Program-made: the position numbers and the translations under genes
In this document: in pieces, positions 9,036-17,818 of the stretch
Layout of the letters: every line of letters begins with the position of its first letter
How positions within the stretch are numbered: position 1 is the stretch's first letter
Assembly: GCF_014698145.1 (NCBI RefSeq)
Contig: NZ_JACJSM010000004.1
Span: 208,494 to 272,493, forward strand
Length of the DNA: 64,000 nt
Direction of reading: 5' to 3'
Origin: Oscillatoria sp. FACHB-1406
Lineage (GTDB): Bacteria > Cyanobacteriota > Cyanobacteriia > Cyanobacteriales > Spirulinaceae
Notes under the pieces: model-generated
Seen by the model: only the letters and a program-made list of their open reading frames with translations
Databases searched by the model: none
Told to the model about the DNA's origin: nothing

Positions 9036-10775
9036 ATGGGCTGGCAGGATATCAAGCAGAAAGCGTGGAAGATCGGCAGTAAAATCTTCGGCTCCATTGT
9101 CGGAGCGACAGCTTCATTTGTCGGGAAGAAAATCGTTAGGGAAACAATACCAATTTCTGGCAACGATCGAGTTATTGCGACTATTCTCGCCGCTAATGAC
9201 ACCGCAATGCAAGCGTTTGCGATCGTGCAAAACCAGTTAGCAAAAGTACAGGCGCGGCAGAACCAACTTAAGAAAACAGAGTTGATGCTGGATGCGACGA
9301 TCGCTAAAGAAAATCTCGCCGTCACCCAACAAAAATTGGCTCATAAAGCCCAGCTTGCCCGTCAAGAACGAGAACTCAAACTCCAACTTAGCAAATTATG
9401 GTGCAATCTGAAACGAGAATTGCAGCAAAACGAATTTCAGCAGCAAAATGACTTACAAGCGCGGCAAATTCAAGCCGATTGGGACAAAACTAAACTGCCA
9501 ACAATTTTTAGCCGTCATGAATTAGAAAAGTTAGCAGAAGATACCCAACGTCCTTTGTTTGTCTGTGCCAAAATGCAGATTACTGAAGGTTGCCCGAATT
9601 ACTTTCGGACAGAACTCGCCGCCGAAACCGAAAGTCAAATCAAAACTTTTGCCAATTCTGTCTTTAAGGAAGAAGTGCGCTTTTACAGCCGCTTTTTTGA
9701 TAACGAAGCTATTTTTGATACCAATGCAGCGCAATTACAGAATATTATTCCCCAAGTTCCTTGTGTAATGAGTTTCAGTAAAGTCACGCGCCGCAGCGCT
9801 CATTTACACTACCAATTGTGGGGCAGCCAAAGCGCTAAGATTTTGCACGGACATCTCGATCTTGAAGTGCCTTGGCGGGATTTAGCACAACAGTTGCAGG
9901 GGGAGTTGGCTGGGGAAGCGATTGATGATGACGATTTGTACGAAACGATTGGGGATTGGTTGACGGCGTTGCAGAAAATCTATGCTTTGTTTGCGATCGA
10001 TCTTTATCAAATTGTGGATGGCGAAGATCCGTTTTATTCAGTGAAGTTAGAAAGCATAGATTGTGGTTTACCCGAAACTATTGCACGACAATTTATTTCC
10101 CCTTTAGTCGCCGTTTTGCAGGAGGTTCAGACTCAACGCCTTCAAGCTTTTAATGAAGAGTTGCACCGCCCGCCGAACGAGAGCGAACAGCAGAGTCACA
10201 AAGCATCAAGTCAAGCACGGGAAGAAGCAGTATATCGAGAAGTAGAATATCAGCCTTTAACAAATTTTACCTCCGCGCGGGGAATGGAATTTGAGTATCA
10301 AAAACTGGATGAATTGTTAGTCGCCCAAAAATGGCAGACGGCGGATGAGTCAACTCGCGAACTGATGTTACGAGTTACAAATCGGATTGCCGAAGGTTAT
10401 TTAGACGCAGAGAGTATTGAGGCTTTTCCCTGTGAAGATTTACGAACCATCGATAAACTTTGGGTAGAACGTAGTGGGGGTAAATTTGGTTTTAGCGTTC
10501 AGAAAAAGCTGTGGCAGGAGTGCGGTGGTAAAATTGATAAATATGATGACGAAGCCTTTAAAAAATTTGCTACAAAAGTGGGTTGGTATCAGCCTCATAA
10601 ATTTGGGGGAACGTATAATGAGTTTCTGAACGATACTGATAATGGAAAAAATGCCCGTTACGCAGCCTTTCCTGCAACTATTTTGGGTTTGTGGTGCGGT
10701 TGGGGTTGGTGGGCAGGGGGCAAGAATAGAATATTTTATTCTCTGGTGCAGAGAATTATAAGCTGTAGCAAATAA
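9036..10775 (+). CDS. coiled-coil protein with C-terminal GUN4 domain
   Basis: 579 residues. Residues 10-35 are Gly/Ala/Ile-rich (GSKIFGSIVGATASFVG), perhaps membrane-associating. Residues about 60-150 are a Gln/Lys/Leu-rich coiled coil. Residues 150-385 form an uncharacterised alpha/beta region. Residues about 418-545 are a GUN4 domain: LDELLVAQKWQTADEST, EAFPCEDLRTIDKLW, GKFGFSVQKKLW and FATKVGW. True Gun4 binds porphyrins and stimulates Mg-chelatase, but is much smaller; GUN4 domains fused to other modules in cyanobacteria are thought to act in signalling or effector recruitment. The role here is unknown. The gene is bounded by REP-like hairpins on both sides and the last ~25 codons contain GAATAGAATATT, a word also present in the repeat region, so the 3' end may have been remodelled. 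Confidence 0.85.
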   Translation: MGWQDIKQKAWKIGSKIFGSIVGATASFVGKKIVRETIPISGNDRVIATILAANDTAMQAFAIVQNQLAKVQARQNQLKKTELMLDATIAKENLAVTQQKLAHKAQLARQERELKLQLSKLWCNLKRELQQNEFQQQNDLQARQIQADWDKTKLPTIFSRHELEKLAEDTQRPLFVCAKMQITEGCPNYFRTELAAETESQIKTFANSVFKEEVRFYSRFFDNEAIFDTNAAQLQNIIPQVPCVMSFSKVTRRSAHLHYQLWGSQSAKILHGHLDLEVPWRDLAQQLQGELAGEAIDDDDLYETIGDWLTALQKIYALFAIDLYQIVDGEDPFYSVKLESIDCGLPETIARQFISPLVAVLQEVQTQRLQAFNEELHRPPNESEQQSHKASSQAREEAVYREVEYQPLTNFTSARGMEFEYQKLDELLVAQKWQTADESTRELMLRVTNRIAEGYLDAESIEAFPCEDLRTIDKLWVERSGGKFGFSVQKKLWQECGGKIDKYDDEAFKKFATKVGWYQPHKFGGTYNEFLNDTDNGKNARYAAFPATILGLWCGWGWWAGGKNRIFYSLVQRIISCSK

Positions 10776-10820
10776 CAGTATTTTGGATTTCTCAGGAATA
10801 AAGAATAGAATATTTATTGA

Positions 10821-11384
10821 TATGCGTGACGGCGCAAAAAAATTACCTGCTAATTCGTAGGGTGTGTTAGCGAAGCGTAACGCACCGAATAGAACGGACT
10901 GGTGCGTGACAGCGCAAAAAAAATTACCCGCTAATTCGTAGGGTGTGTTAGCGAAGCGTAACGCACCGATTGAATGGACTGGTGCGTTACAGCGCAAAAA
11001 AAATTACCCGCTAATTCGTAGGGTGTGTTAGCGAAGCGTAACGCACCGATTGAACGAATTGATGCGTGACAGCGCAAAAAAATTACCCGATAATTCGTAG
11101 GGTGTGTTAGCGAAGCGTAACGCACCGATTGAACGAATTGATGCGTGACAGCGCAAAAAAATTACCCGCTAATTCGTAGGGTGTGTTAGCGAAGCGTAAC
11201 GCACCGATTGAATGGATTGATGCGTGACAGCGCAAAAAAATTACCTACTAATTCGTAGGGTGTGTTAGCGAAGCGTAACGCACCGAATAGAATATTATCG
11301 GTGCGTTACGGCGCGAACAAAATCTGCCTCTTTTCCGCCCGGTTTAGCCCGCGCCTAACGCACCCTACGCGATAACCTGTAGGC
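10821..11384 (+). repeat. tandem array of six REP-like hairpin units (79-81 bp) plus an inverted REP
   Basis: The block GTAG + GGTGTGTTA-loop-TAACGCACC recurs with hairpin starts at 10860, 10941, 11021, 11100, 11179 and 11258, a period of 81, 80, 79, 79 and 79 bases. The intervening sequence (CGATTGAATGGA, TGCGTGACAGCGC, A-run, ATTACCCGCTAATTC) is also conserved, so this is a tandem repeat, not a CRISPR. It ends in GGTGCGTTACGGCGCG and an inverted REP (minus-strand GTAG followed by GGTGCGTTAG) at about 11354-11368, giving a BIME-like pair. The last ~125 bases (11258-11383) are repeated at 12060-12184 on the other side of the transposase gene. Confidence 0.93.
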
Positions 11385-11420
11385 TAACGCACCATTCTAT
11401 CAATCTAAATAACTATAAAA

Positions 11421-11972
11421 ATGCCCAACTACAGAAGAATTACCCGAACAGGCGGCACGTATTTCTTCACTCAAGTCACTTACCAACGCTACCCTTGGTT
11501 ATGCAGCGATCTCGGACGTTCTACACTTCGAGCAAGTATTGAAAAAGTACGCGAAAAATATCCATTTTTGATTGATTCTTTTGTTCTTCTACCCGACCAT
11601 TTTCATTGTATCTTAACACTTCCCGAAGGCGACAGCGACTATAAAACTCGGCTGCGACTTATTAAAACTTTTACCACTAAGAATTTTAAAGAAGAATTTA
11701 ATGTAGAACTGAAAACAACGACCTCTCGTCAAAAACGTCAAGAAAGAAATCTTTGGCAACGTAGATATTGGGAACACGCTATTCGAGATGAAGAAGATTT
11801 TGCTCGACATTGCGATTATATTCACTACAATCCCGTGAAGCATGGTTTATGTACAACACCCCAACATTGGCGATTTTCTAGCATTCATCGCTTCATCACT
11901 AGCGGTATTTATCCCAAAGATTGGGGATGCGAGTTTATTCCAGATATTCCGATGAATGTGAGGTATGAATAA
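11421..11972 (+). CDS. REP-associated tyrosine transposase (RAYT, Y1/HUH family)
   Basis: 183-residue Y1_Tnp-type single-strand transposase. The HUH metal-binding motif is PDHFHCILTLP (His-x-His at about residues 57-59). The nucleophile region is CDYIHYNPVKHGL, with Tyr about residues 139-142, the arrangement typical of RAYT proteins. The N-terminus MPNYRRITRTGGTYFFTQVT also matches the family. RAYTs recognise REP hairpins preceded by GTAG/GGAG; here the gene is framed by exactly such hairpins, the right-hand one beginning three bases after the stop codon. It looks intact. No second open frame that would make a conventional IS200/IS605 element is present. Confidence 0.93.
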   Translation: MPNYRRITRTGGTYFFTQVTYQRYPWLCSDLGRSTLRASIEKVREKYPFLIDSFVLLPDHFHCILTLPEGDSDYKTRLRLIKTFTTKNFKEEFNVELKTTTSRQKRQERNLWQRRYWEHAIRDEEDFARHCDYIHYNPVKHGLCTTPQHWRFSSIHRFITSGIYPKDWGCEFIPDIPMNVRYE

Positions 11973-11974
11973 TT

Positions 11975-12184
11975 GTAGGGTGCGTTAGCGACAGCGTAAC
12001 GCACCGATTGAATGGATTGATGCGTGACAGCGCAAAAAAAAATTACCCGCTAATTCGTAGGGTGTGTTAGCGAAGCGTAACGCACCGAATAGAATATTAT
12101 CGGTGCGTTACGGCGCGAACAAAATCTGCCTCTTTTCCCCCCGTTTAGCCCGCGCCTAACGCACCCTACGCGATAACCTGTAGG
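11975..12184 (+). repeat. right-flank REP/BIME block of the RAYT gene
   Basis: Starts with GTAG (11975-11978) and a hairpin whose arms GGTGCGTTA and TAACGCACC pair perfectly. A second REP unit starts at 12060, and 12060-12184 is a near-exact direct copy of 11258-11383, including the word GAATAGAATATTATCGG and the inverted REP near the end. A third, partial copy of the block (AACAAAATCTGCCTC through CTAACGCACCCTACGCG) is at 12352-12408. Confidence 0.9.
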
Positions 12185-12188
12185 TCTA

Positions 12189-12345
12189 GTAGGGTGGGCA
12201 GCGCCCACCAGCCAAGATTTTCAGCGTTTAGAAACGTACATTTACAGGCCAGTAGCGCTATATTTAACCCGTTTCAACGGGTTTCAGCTAATCGCTGTGG
12301 AACTTGAGTTCCTGGCGGGCTAAGTGTTTCACCTTAAGTTGACAC
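12189..12345 (+). repeat. dispersed GTAG-hairpin element (copy 2) with second hairpin
   Basis: GTAG at 12189 is followed by GGTGGGCAGCGCCCACC, CAGCCAAG, TTTTCAGCGTTTAG and GTAGCGCTATA (12252-12262), as in copies at 3445-3530 and 43862-43947. A second hairpin AACCCGTTTCAACGGGTT is at 12266-12283 and the block ends in CTTAAGTTGACAC (12333-12345), the same ending as at 32138-32262. Confidence 0.8.
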
Positions 12346-12455
12346 GAATGAAACAAAATCTGCCTCTTTTTCCCCCGGTTTAGCCCGCGCCTAACGCACC
12401 CTACGCGCTGTCATGAATCGGCGGGATAACATCTCGCAATTTCTCGGTCTGGGTT

Positions 12456-15400
12456 CTACCATTTTGCTAATTCCTGCTGCGCCCATACACGAAATTGTTC
12501 GTCCGCGTCGTTGGCAGCGCGGTCTTGTAAAATGGCGAGGACGCGCTCTTTTCGCTCCGGATTTTCTTCTCCAAACTTGACCCATTTAACGAGGTTTTTT
12601 AGCGCAACCTGTCGGGGATTCGTTTGCCGATCTTGCTCGCGGATAAAAGGGTCGTGGAGCGCGCAGGCACACAAGATTGCAAATGTTTCTCCGTCGTCTC
12701 GGTAATGTTGGGCTAACGCTTCCATTGCGGTCCGTCGCACATACCAATGTTCATCAGTGGTGGCGCATTGTTTGAGGATGGGCAGGGTATCGCTGTCGTC
12801 TCGGTAATGTTGGGCTAAGGCTTCTACTGCTGCCCGTCGCACGCTCCCATGTTCATCAGTGGTGGCGCGTTGTTTGAGCCAGGGGAGGGTATCGCTGTCG
12901 TCTCGGTAATGTTGGGCTAAGGCTGACACTGCTGCCTGTCGCACGGTCTCATCTTCATCAGTGGTGGCGCGTTGTTTGAGGATGGGCAGGGTATCGCTGT
13001 CGTCTCGGTAATGTTGAGCTAAGGCTGACACTGCTGCCTCTCGCACGGTCTCATCTTCATCAGTGGTGGCGCGTTGTTTGAGGATGGGCAGGGTATCGCT
13101 GTCGTCTCGGTAATGTTGGGCTAAGGCTGTCACTGCTGTCCATCGCACATACCAATATTCATCAGTGGTGGCGCGTTGTTTGAGCCAGGGGAGGGTATCG
13201 CTGTCGTCTCGGTAATGTCGGGCTAAGGCTGACACTGCTGCCCGTCGCACGTTCCAATGTTCATCAGTGGTGGCGCGTTGTTTGAGCCAGGGCAGGGTAT
13301 CGCTGTCGTCTGGGTAATGTTGGGCTAAGGCTTCCACTGCTGCCCCTCGCACATACGCCTCTTCATCAGTGGTGGAACGTTGTTTGAGCCAGGGCAGGGT
13401 ATCGCTGTCGTCTGGGTAATATTGGGCTAAGACTGTCACTGCTGCCTGTCGCACGTTCCAATGTTCATCAGTGGTGGCGCGTTGTTTGAGCCAGGGCAGG
13501 GTATCGCTGTCGTCTGGGTAATATTGGGCTAAGACTGTCACTGCTGCCTGTTGCACATACGCCTCTTCATCAGTGGTAGCGCGTTGTTTGAGGATGGGGA
13601 GGGTATCGCGGTCGTCTGGGTAATATTGCGCTAAGGCTTCCACTGCTGCCTGTCGCACGTTCCCAGATTCATCAGTGGTGGCGCGTTGTTTGAGGAGGGA
13701 CAGGGTATCGCTGTCCTCCCGGTAATGTTGGGCTAAAGTTTTTATTGCTGCGTATCGCACGAACTCATCTTCATCAGTGGTGGCGCGTTGTTTGAGGATG
13801 TGCAGGGTATCGGAGTGGTCTTGCCAGGTTGTCGCGACGGTCTTGACGGCTTGAGCGCGAATCATGGCAACTTTCAAAGCCTTTTTATACCACTCCTCGT
13901 AAGCGTAGGGCAAATCGTAACTAATCAAACTGATAACGCGCTCTCGCACTTTCCCATCAATCGCCGCAATCTTCCCCCGTTCCCGCACCTCCTGCAAGCA
14001 ACTCGCCGCAAAAAACACATTCTTAAACTCTTCTTCTTCCCGCTGCAACAAATCTTCCAAAATCTCCCCCACGAACCGCGCATCCAACATCGCACAAATC
14101 AGCCGCAACACTTCCTGCCACGCCTCATCCCGCCAGTGCTGCCCGAAAACTTCCGCCCTCAACTGCTCCAGTGTCAGCGTCCGCGTTTCTTTAAACTCCC
14201 ACACCAAATCCCAAGCGCAGAAATATTCTAAAAAAGTGCGATGGACGAAGGCATAATAATCGCTGCCCAAGGAACACAAAATAAAGTTTCGCTCTCGCAA
14301 CTGCTGCACGAGCAACCGCGCCACCGTTCGCGCGTCTTTAATTTCTTTTTCCTTTAAAAACTCCTCGATCGCGGCTTCGAGTTGCTGCACGGCAATGATA
14401 TTTCCTGCTAATCCTTTCTCGCTAGTTTGGAGCATCCGAGCCACCCGCCGCAGCATGGCTTGTTTGTCGCGAAAATCGATCGCCATCGGATCCAATTTTT
14501 GGTCTATCAGTTGCCGCTCGATATCCCACTGATGCAACAATAACTGGGAAGCTTGGGCGTAAAGTTGTTCCCTATCTCTGGGTAATTCTCGACCGCGATT
14601 TAAAATTGCCATCATCGTCAGCAACAAGGGATTCCCCGCCAGTTCTCGAATCGCTTTCGAGGTTTTGATGGCTTTAACAAATCGTTCTTGCTTGCGCTGG
14701 CGTTCCTCCCAACTGGGGTAAGTTCGTTCGTGCCAGCGTTGAATAAAGTCTTCGATTTGTTCGTTCTCTAAGTCCTGAAGCAGGAAGTGGGAAAAACCGG
14801 CATCGCGCAAGCGCTGCGCCTTATAACCAATTACGCGCGAGGTGACAATGGCCCGGACTTTATCGTAGGCTTGCGTGAAGTTATGAATCTGATTAACGAC
14901 ATCTTCTCGTAGGCTTCGGTCAAAAATTTCATCTAAACCGTCGAACAAGATTATCGCGTTGCCTGCTGTTAATTCTTCTACCAACTGATGCTGGTTTAAA
15001 TGGTTTACCCAACCGCTACTGTGGTTAACAAACTCCAAAAAGTTCTTACATTCTCCTTTTTCTCGACTGCGGATATAAGTTCGCAGTTCGATGAGAAGAG
15101 GAACGGGAAGATTGGGCAATTCTTCAATCTTATGTTCTGCCCATTCCAAGGCGATATACTGCAACAGCGTCGATTTTCCGGAACCGGGATCGCCGAGAAT
15201 GACTAAATAAGAGTAGCGAGAGTCGGCGAGCAATTCCTTCACCGATTGAATCGATTGTTGGCGATAACTTTCTTGATGTCGTTTAAGCTGTTCTAAACTC
15301 AGTTCTTTTTCCAGTTCGCCTCGTTCTGCCAGTTGCCGCTGTAACTCTTTAGGGAGTTCGTAAACCTGCGGCAAATATTCCCGACATTCCCGCACGTTCT

Positions 15401-16139
15401 GCGGCACGAACATCTGCCACAATTTCAGTTCGTTGTAGGCGTAGCCGGTAGCCTCTAAACTTTCGAGTTTCAGGTTAGCGTAGCGTTCTTTAATCGTCTC
15501 TGCATACTTGGCGAGGTCGAAGCTGGGAATAATCCCCGCTGTTGCTCGACTATTCTTAGCAACCGTCAGGCGGTTATCAGAATCAAGCTGCTCTCGTAGC
15601 TCGCGATTTTTAAAAACAATCGCTTCAACGCGATCGCGATATTGTCTTTCAACGTTCTGCCAGTTAAACCCTTCCGGTAAGGCGGGAACTTCGGGTTTGG
15701 GGTTGAGATCGCGAAATAAGAGAGGCGCTTTTTCTTGCAACTTTTGCGGGGCAATCCGTCTCGAAATTGAGGGAGAGGGTGCATTCTTTAATTCCGCCCA
15801 ACTTTCCCGCAAAACTTTCAGGTCGAGGCGCGAACTTTTGGGCGGAAAAACGCGGCTGAGCGCTTGACAAACGGGCTTTAATCGAATAAACTTGGATAAA
15901 GGTTTTTTATAATGGGAAAAGGTGTCGCCCTGTAACCCCTGTCGTTGCAATTCTTCTAAGAAGGCAGTGCAGAACGCGCCCATCGCTTCCTTAACCGCAT
16001 CCTTAGCAAACGGTTTCGCGGCTAAACTTTCTGCATCCTTAATCCGGTCTTTAAAGAAATCCTTAACGTAATCTTCGATCGCGCCTTTGCCCAGATCGGC
16101 GATAATAGCACCGACAGCGAGGGTGATGGGATCGAGCAT
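12456..16139 (-). CDS. NACHT NTPase with C-terminal array of near-identical HEAT-like repeats
   Basis: A 1227-residue STAND-type ATPase. ATG at 16139 follows GGAAGGAG; a TTG eight codons upstream is less likely. Residues 1-290 are an N-terminal helical region typical of cyanobacterial NACHT proteins (LDPITLAVGAIIADLGKG) with no enzymatic motif that I recognise. Walker A is ILGDPGSGKST (about 314-324) and Walker B IILFDGLDE (about 396-404), followed by a NACHT sensor region and winged-helix-type segment ending FVHRTFLEYFCAWDL. The C-terminal third has eleven 34-residue units on the pattern TLPxLKQRATTDE..VR.AAV.ALAQHYRDDSD, encoded by 12690-13815. Bacterial NACHT proteins include antiphage sensors; nearly identical superstructure repeats are typical of fast-diversifying recognition regions. 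Function here is inferred, not shown. Confidence 0.93.
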   Translation of the reverse strand: MLDPITLAVGAIIADLGKGAIEDYVKDFFKDRIKDAESLAAKPFAKDAVKEAMGAFCTAFLEELQRQGLQGDTFSHYKKPLSKFIRLKPVCQALSRVFPPKSSRLDLKVLRESWAELKNAPSPSISRRIAPQKLQEKAPLLFRDLNPKPEVPALPEGFNWQNVERQYRDRVEAIVFKNRELREQLDSDNRLTVAKNSRATAGIIPSFDLAKYAETIKERYANLKLESLEATGYAYNELKLWQMFVPQNVRECREYLPQVYELPKELQRQLAERGELEKELSLEQLKRHQESYRQQSIQSVKELLADSRYSYLVILGDPGSGKSTLLQYIALEWAEHKIEELPNLPVPLLIELRTYIRSREKGECKNFLEFVNHSSGWVNHLNQHQLVEELTAGNAIILFDGLDEIFDRSLREDVVNQIHNFTQAYDKVRAIVTSRVIGYKAQRLRDAGFSHFLLQDLENEQIEDFIQRWHERTYPSWEERQRKQERFVKAIKTSKAIRELAGNPLLLTMMAILNRGRELPRDREQLYAQASQLLLHQWDIERQLIDQKLDPMAIDFRDKQAMLRRVARMLQTSEKGLAGNIIAVQQLEAAIEEFLKEKEIKDARTVARLLVQQLRERNFILCSLGSDYYAFVHRTFLEYFCAWDLVWEFKETRTLTLEQLRAEVFGQHWRDEAWQEVLRLICAMLDARFVGEILEDLLQREEEEFKNVFFAASCLQEVRERGKIAAIDGKVRERVISLISYDLPYAYEEWYKKALKVAMIRAQAVKTVATTWQDHSDTLHILKQRATTDEDEFVRYAAIKTLAQHYREDSDTLSLLKQRATTDESGNVRQAAVEALAQYYPDDRDTLPILKQRATTDEEAYVQQAAVTVLAQYYPDDSDTLPWLKQRATTDEHWNVRQAAVTVLAQYYPDDSDTLPWLKQRSTTDEEAYVRGAAVEALAQHYPDDSDTLPWLKQRATTDEHWNVRRAAVSALARHYRDDSDTLPWLKQRATTDEYWYVRWTAVTALAQHYRDDSDTLPILKQRATTDEDETVREAAVSALAQHYRDDSDTLPILKQRATTDEDETVRQAAVSALAQHYRDDSDTLPWLKQRATTDEHGSVRRAAVEALAQHYRDDSDTLPILKQCATTDEHWYVRRTAMEALAQHYRDDGETFAILCACALHDPFIREQDRQTNPRQVALKNLVKWVKFGEENPERKERVLAILQDRAANDADEQFRVWAQQELAKW
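12690..13815 (-). repeat. eleven 102-bp in-frame repeats in the NACHT gene
   Basis: Eleven consecutive 34-codon units. Variation is concentrated at the residues after TTDE (DEF, SGN, EAY, HWN, YWY, DET, HGS, HWY), at the position after VR, and in LPI/LPW; the rest is almost invariant even at DNA level. Such homogeneity implies recent duplication or ongoing gene conversion. Copy number could be miscounted in a short-read assembly. Confidence 0.92.
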
Positions 16140-16318
16140 ATAGCAATCAACTCCTTCCTTCAAGACCGAAATTATCCTGGCAACAACCGTTATAGACGGC
16201 TCGCTCCTAGTCTAGCTTTACTCAAAACTTAGCTCATGGGTATTGGTGTAAGATCTGAAGTCTTGTAGGGCTTATCCCCGATCTCGATTTCTCGCTCCTT
16301 TTCCGGCTCTGTATTGGT

Positions 16319-17635
16319 ATGATGCGATCGCATTTCCTCCTCCCCCTTCTCCTCCTCACCGCTTGCGGGACAACCCAGCCAGCAGCCGTCAACCCTGCGA
16401 CTCCCAGCGATCGAGCGGAAAGCGCAACGCCCGAAACCGCAGCAATTTCCACGCAACCCCTCACTCCCGAACCAATTCGCATCGCCCTCAAAGACTTGCC
16501 GCCGCCCTTCGCCACCCGCAGCGCCTCCAAATCGCCCCGAGTCGTCCCCATTCCCCAAAACCCCACCTTAAACGTCCCCGCCGGGTTTCGAGTGAACGTT
16601 TTTGCCGATAACCTCGAAAATCCGCGCTGGTTAGCGCTGACTCCCTCCGGCGATGTCCTGGTGACGGAGACGCGCGCCAACCGCATTCGCCTGCTGCGCG
16701 ACAAAAATGGCGATGGCGTTGCCGAAGTTCGCGAAACCTTCGCCGACAGCAGCAATGGTTTAAAGATTCCGTTTGGGATGGCATTTGCGGGCGACTCCTT
16801 CTTCCTGGGGAACTCCGCCGAAGTTCGCCGCTATCCTTACCCCGCCAATGCAACCCAACTCAGCGGTAAAGGCGAAAAAATTGCCGATCTTCCCGGCGGC
16901 GGTTATAACCAGCATTGGACGCGCAATGTCGTTGCTGCGCCAGATGGTAAAAAACTCTACGTTTCCATCGGTTCGCGTTCTAATGCCGATACCGAACCGC
17001 TTCCCCGCGCTTCCGTGCAAGTGATGAACCTCGATGGAACGGCGCAACAAACCTTTGCTTCGGGGTTGCGAAATCCGGTAGGACTCGATTTTAATCCCGC
17101 GACGAAAGAACTGTATGCAACGGTGAACGAACGGGATGGATTAGGAGACGATCTCGTTCCAGATTACCTGGCGCGCGTGCGTTCTGGGGAGTTTTACGGT
17201 TGGCCTTTTGCTTATTTAACTCCCAATCTCCTCGATCCGCGCCACGTTCGCAACGGCAAGAGTAATAACCCGGAACTGGCGGCAAAAACGCAAACGCCAG
17301 CGGTGTTATTTGCGGCGCATTCTGCGGCGTTGGGCTTGCGGTTTTATACGGGCAGCACTTTTCCCGAACAATACCGTAATGGGGCGTTTGTGGCGTTTAG
17401 AGGGTCGTGGAATCGCGATCGCGGCACGGGATATAAGGTGGTTTTCGTCCCCTTTGAAAACGGCAAAGCCCGAGGCGAGTATGAAGACTTTTTAACGGGA
17501 TTTTTGCTCGACCCCAACGGCCCGACAACTTGGGGTCGTCCTGTGGGATTATTAGTCTTGCCGGATGGAAGTTTGTTAGTGACGGAGGAAGCGAATGGGC
17601 GGATTTATCGGATTCAATACGGTGGTAATTCGTAA
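16319..17635 (+). CDS. PQQ-dependent sugar dehydrogenase-like lipoprotein (sorbosone dehydrogenase family)
   Basis: 438-residue exported protein. The N-terminus MMRSHFLLPLLLLTACG is a lipoprotein signal peptide with lipobox LTAC. After a Pro/Ala/Thr-rich linker, residues about 80-435 form a six-bladed beta-propeller of the GDH/sorbosone dehydrogenase type: VPAGFRVNVFADNLENPRWLA, GDVLVTETRANRIRLLRD, HWTRNVVAAPDGKKLYVSIG and SGLRNPVGLDFNP. Such proteins oxidise sugars with PQQ, but the substrate and even PQQ use in cyanobacteria are uncertain. The stop codon is formed by a TAATTCG heptamer array that starts at 17626. It is separated from pcrA by that array and may share no promoter with it. Confidence 0.88.
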   Translation: MMRSHFLLPLLLLTACGTTQPAAVNPATPSDRAESATPETAAISTQPLTPEPIRIALKDLPPPFATRSASKSPRVVPIPQNPTLNVPAGFRVNVFADNLENPRWLALTPSGDVLVTETRANRIRLLRDKNGDGVAEVRETFADSSNGLKIPFGMAFAGDSFFLGNSAEVRRYPYPANATQLSGKGEKIADLPGGGYNQHWTRNVVAAPDGKKLYVSIGSRSNADTEPLPRASVQVMNLDGTAQQTFASGLRNPVGLDFNPATKELYATVNERDGLGDDLVPDYLARVRSGEFYGWPFAYLTPNLLDPRHVRNGKSNNPELAAKTQTPAVLFAAHSAALGLRFYTGSTFPEQYRNGAFVAFRGSWNRDRGTGYKVVFVPFENGKARGEYEDFLTGFLLDPNGPTTWGRPVGLLVLPDGSLLVTEEANGRIYRIQYGGNS

Positions 17636-17818
17636 TTCGTAATTCGTAATTCGTAATTCGTAGTTCGTAATTCGTAATTCGTAATTCGTAATTTATAACT
17701 TATAATTCATAGCTCATAGTTCCCCCATTTCCCATTCATGACTCACCATTCATAACTCATAACTCATAACTCATAATTCCTCCCATTCATAACTCATAAC
17801 TCATAATTCATAATTCCA
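17626..17818. repeat. heptamer arrays TAATTCG and ATAACTC between the dehydrogenase gene and pcrA
   Basis: About nine TAATTCG-type units (one variant TAGTTCG) from 17626 to about 17690, then a second array with units of the type ATAACTC/ATAATTC up to the pcrA start at 17819. The first array contributes the final Asn-Ser codons and the stop of the upstream gene; the second leaves no recognisable ribosome binding site before pcrA. Confidence 0.93.

Noticed and set aside
10440..11125. Minus-strand open frames through the GUN4 gene end and REP array
   Set aside because: They translate the tandem repeat (recurring RFANTPYELAGNFF) and overlap a well-supported gene; composition artefact.
10860..11290. 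Regularly spaced direct repeats that could pass for a CRISPR array
   Set aside because: The intervening sequences are themselves conserved, the period is about 80 bases, and the unit has a REP hairpin; no cas gene is present.
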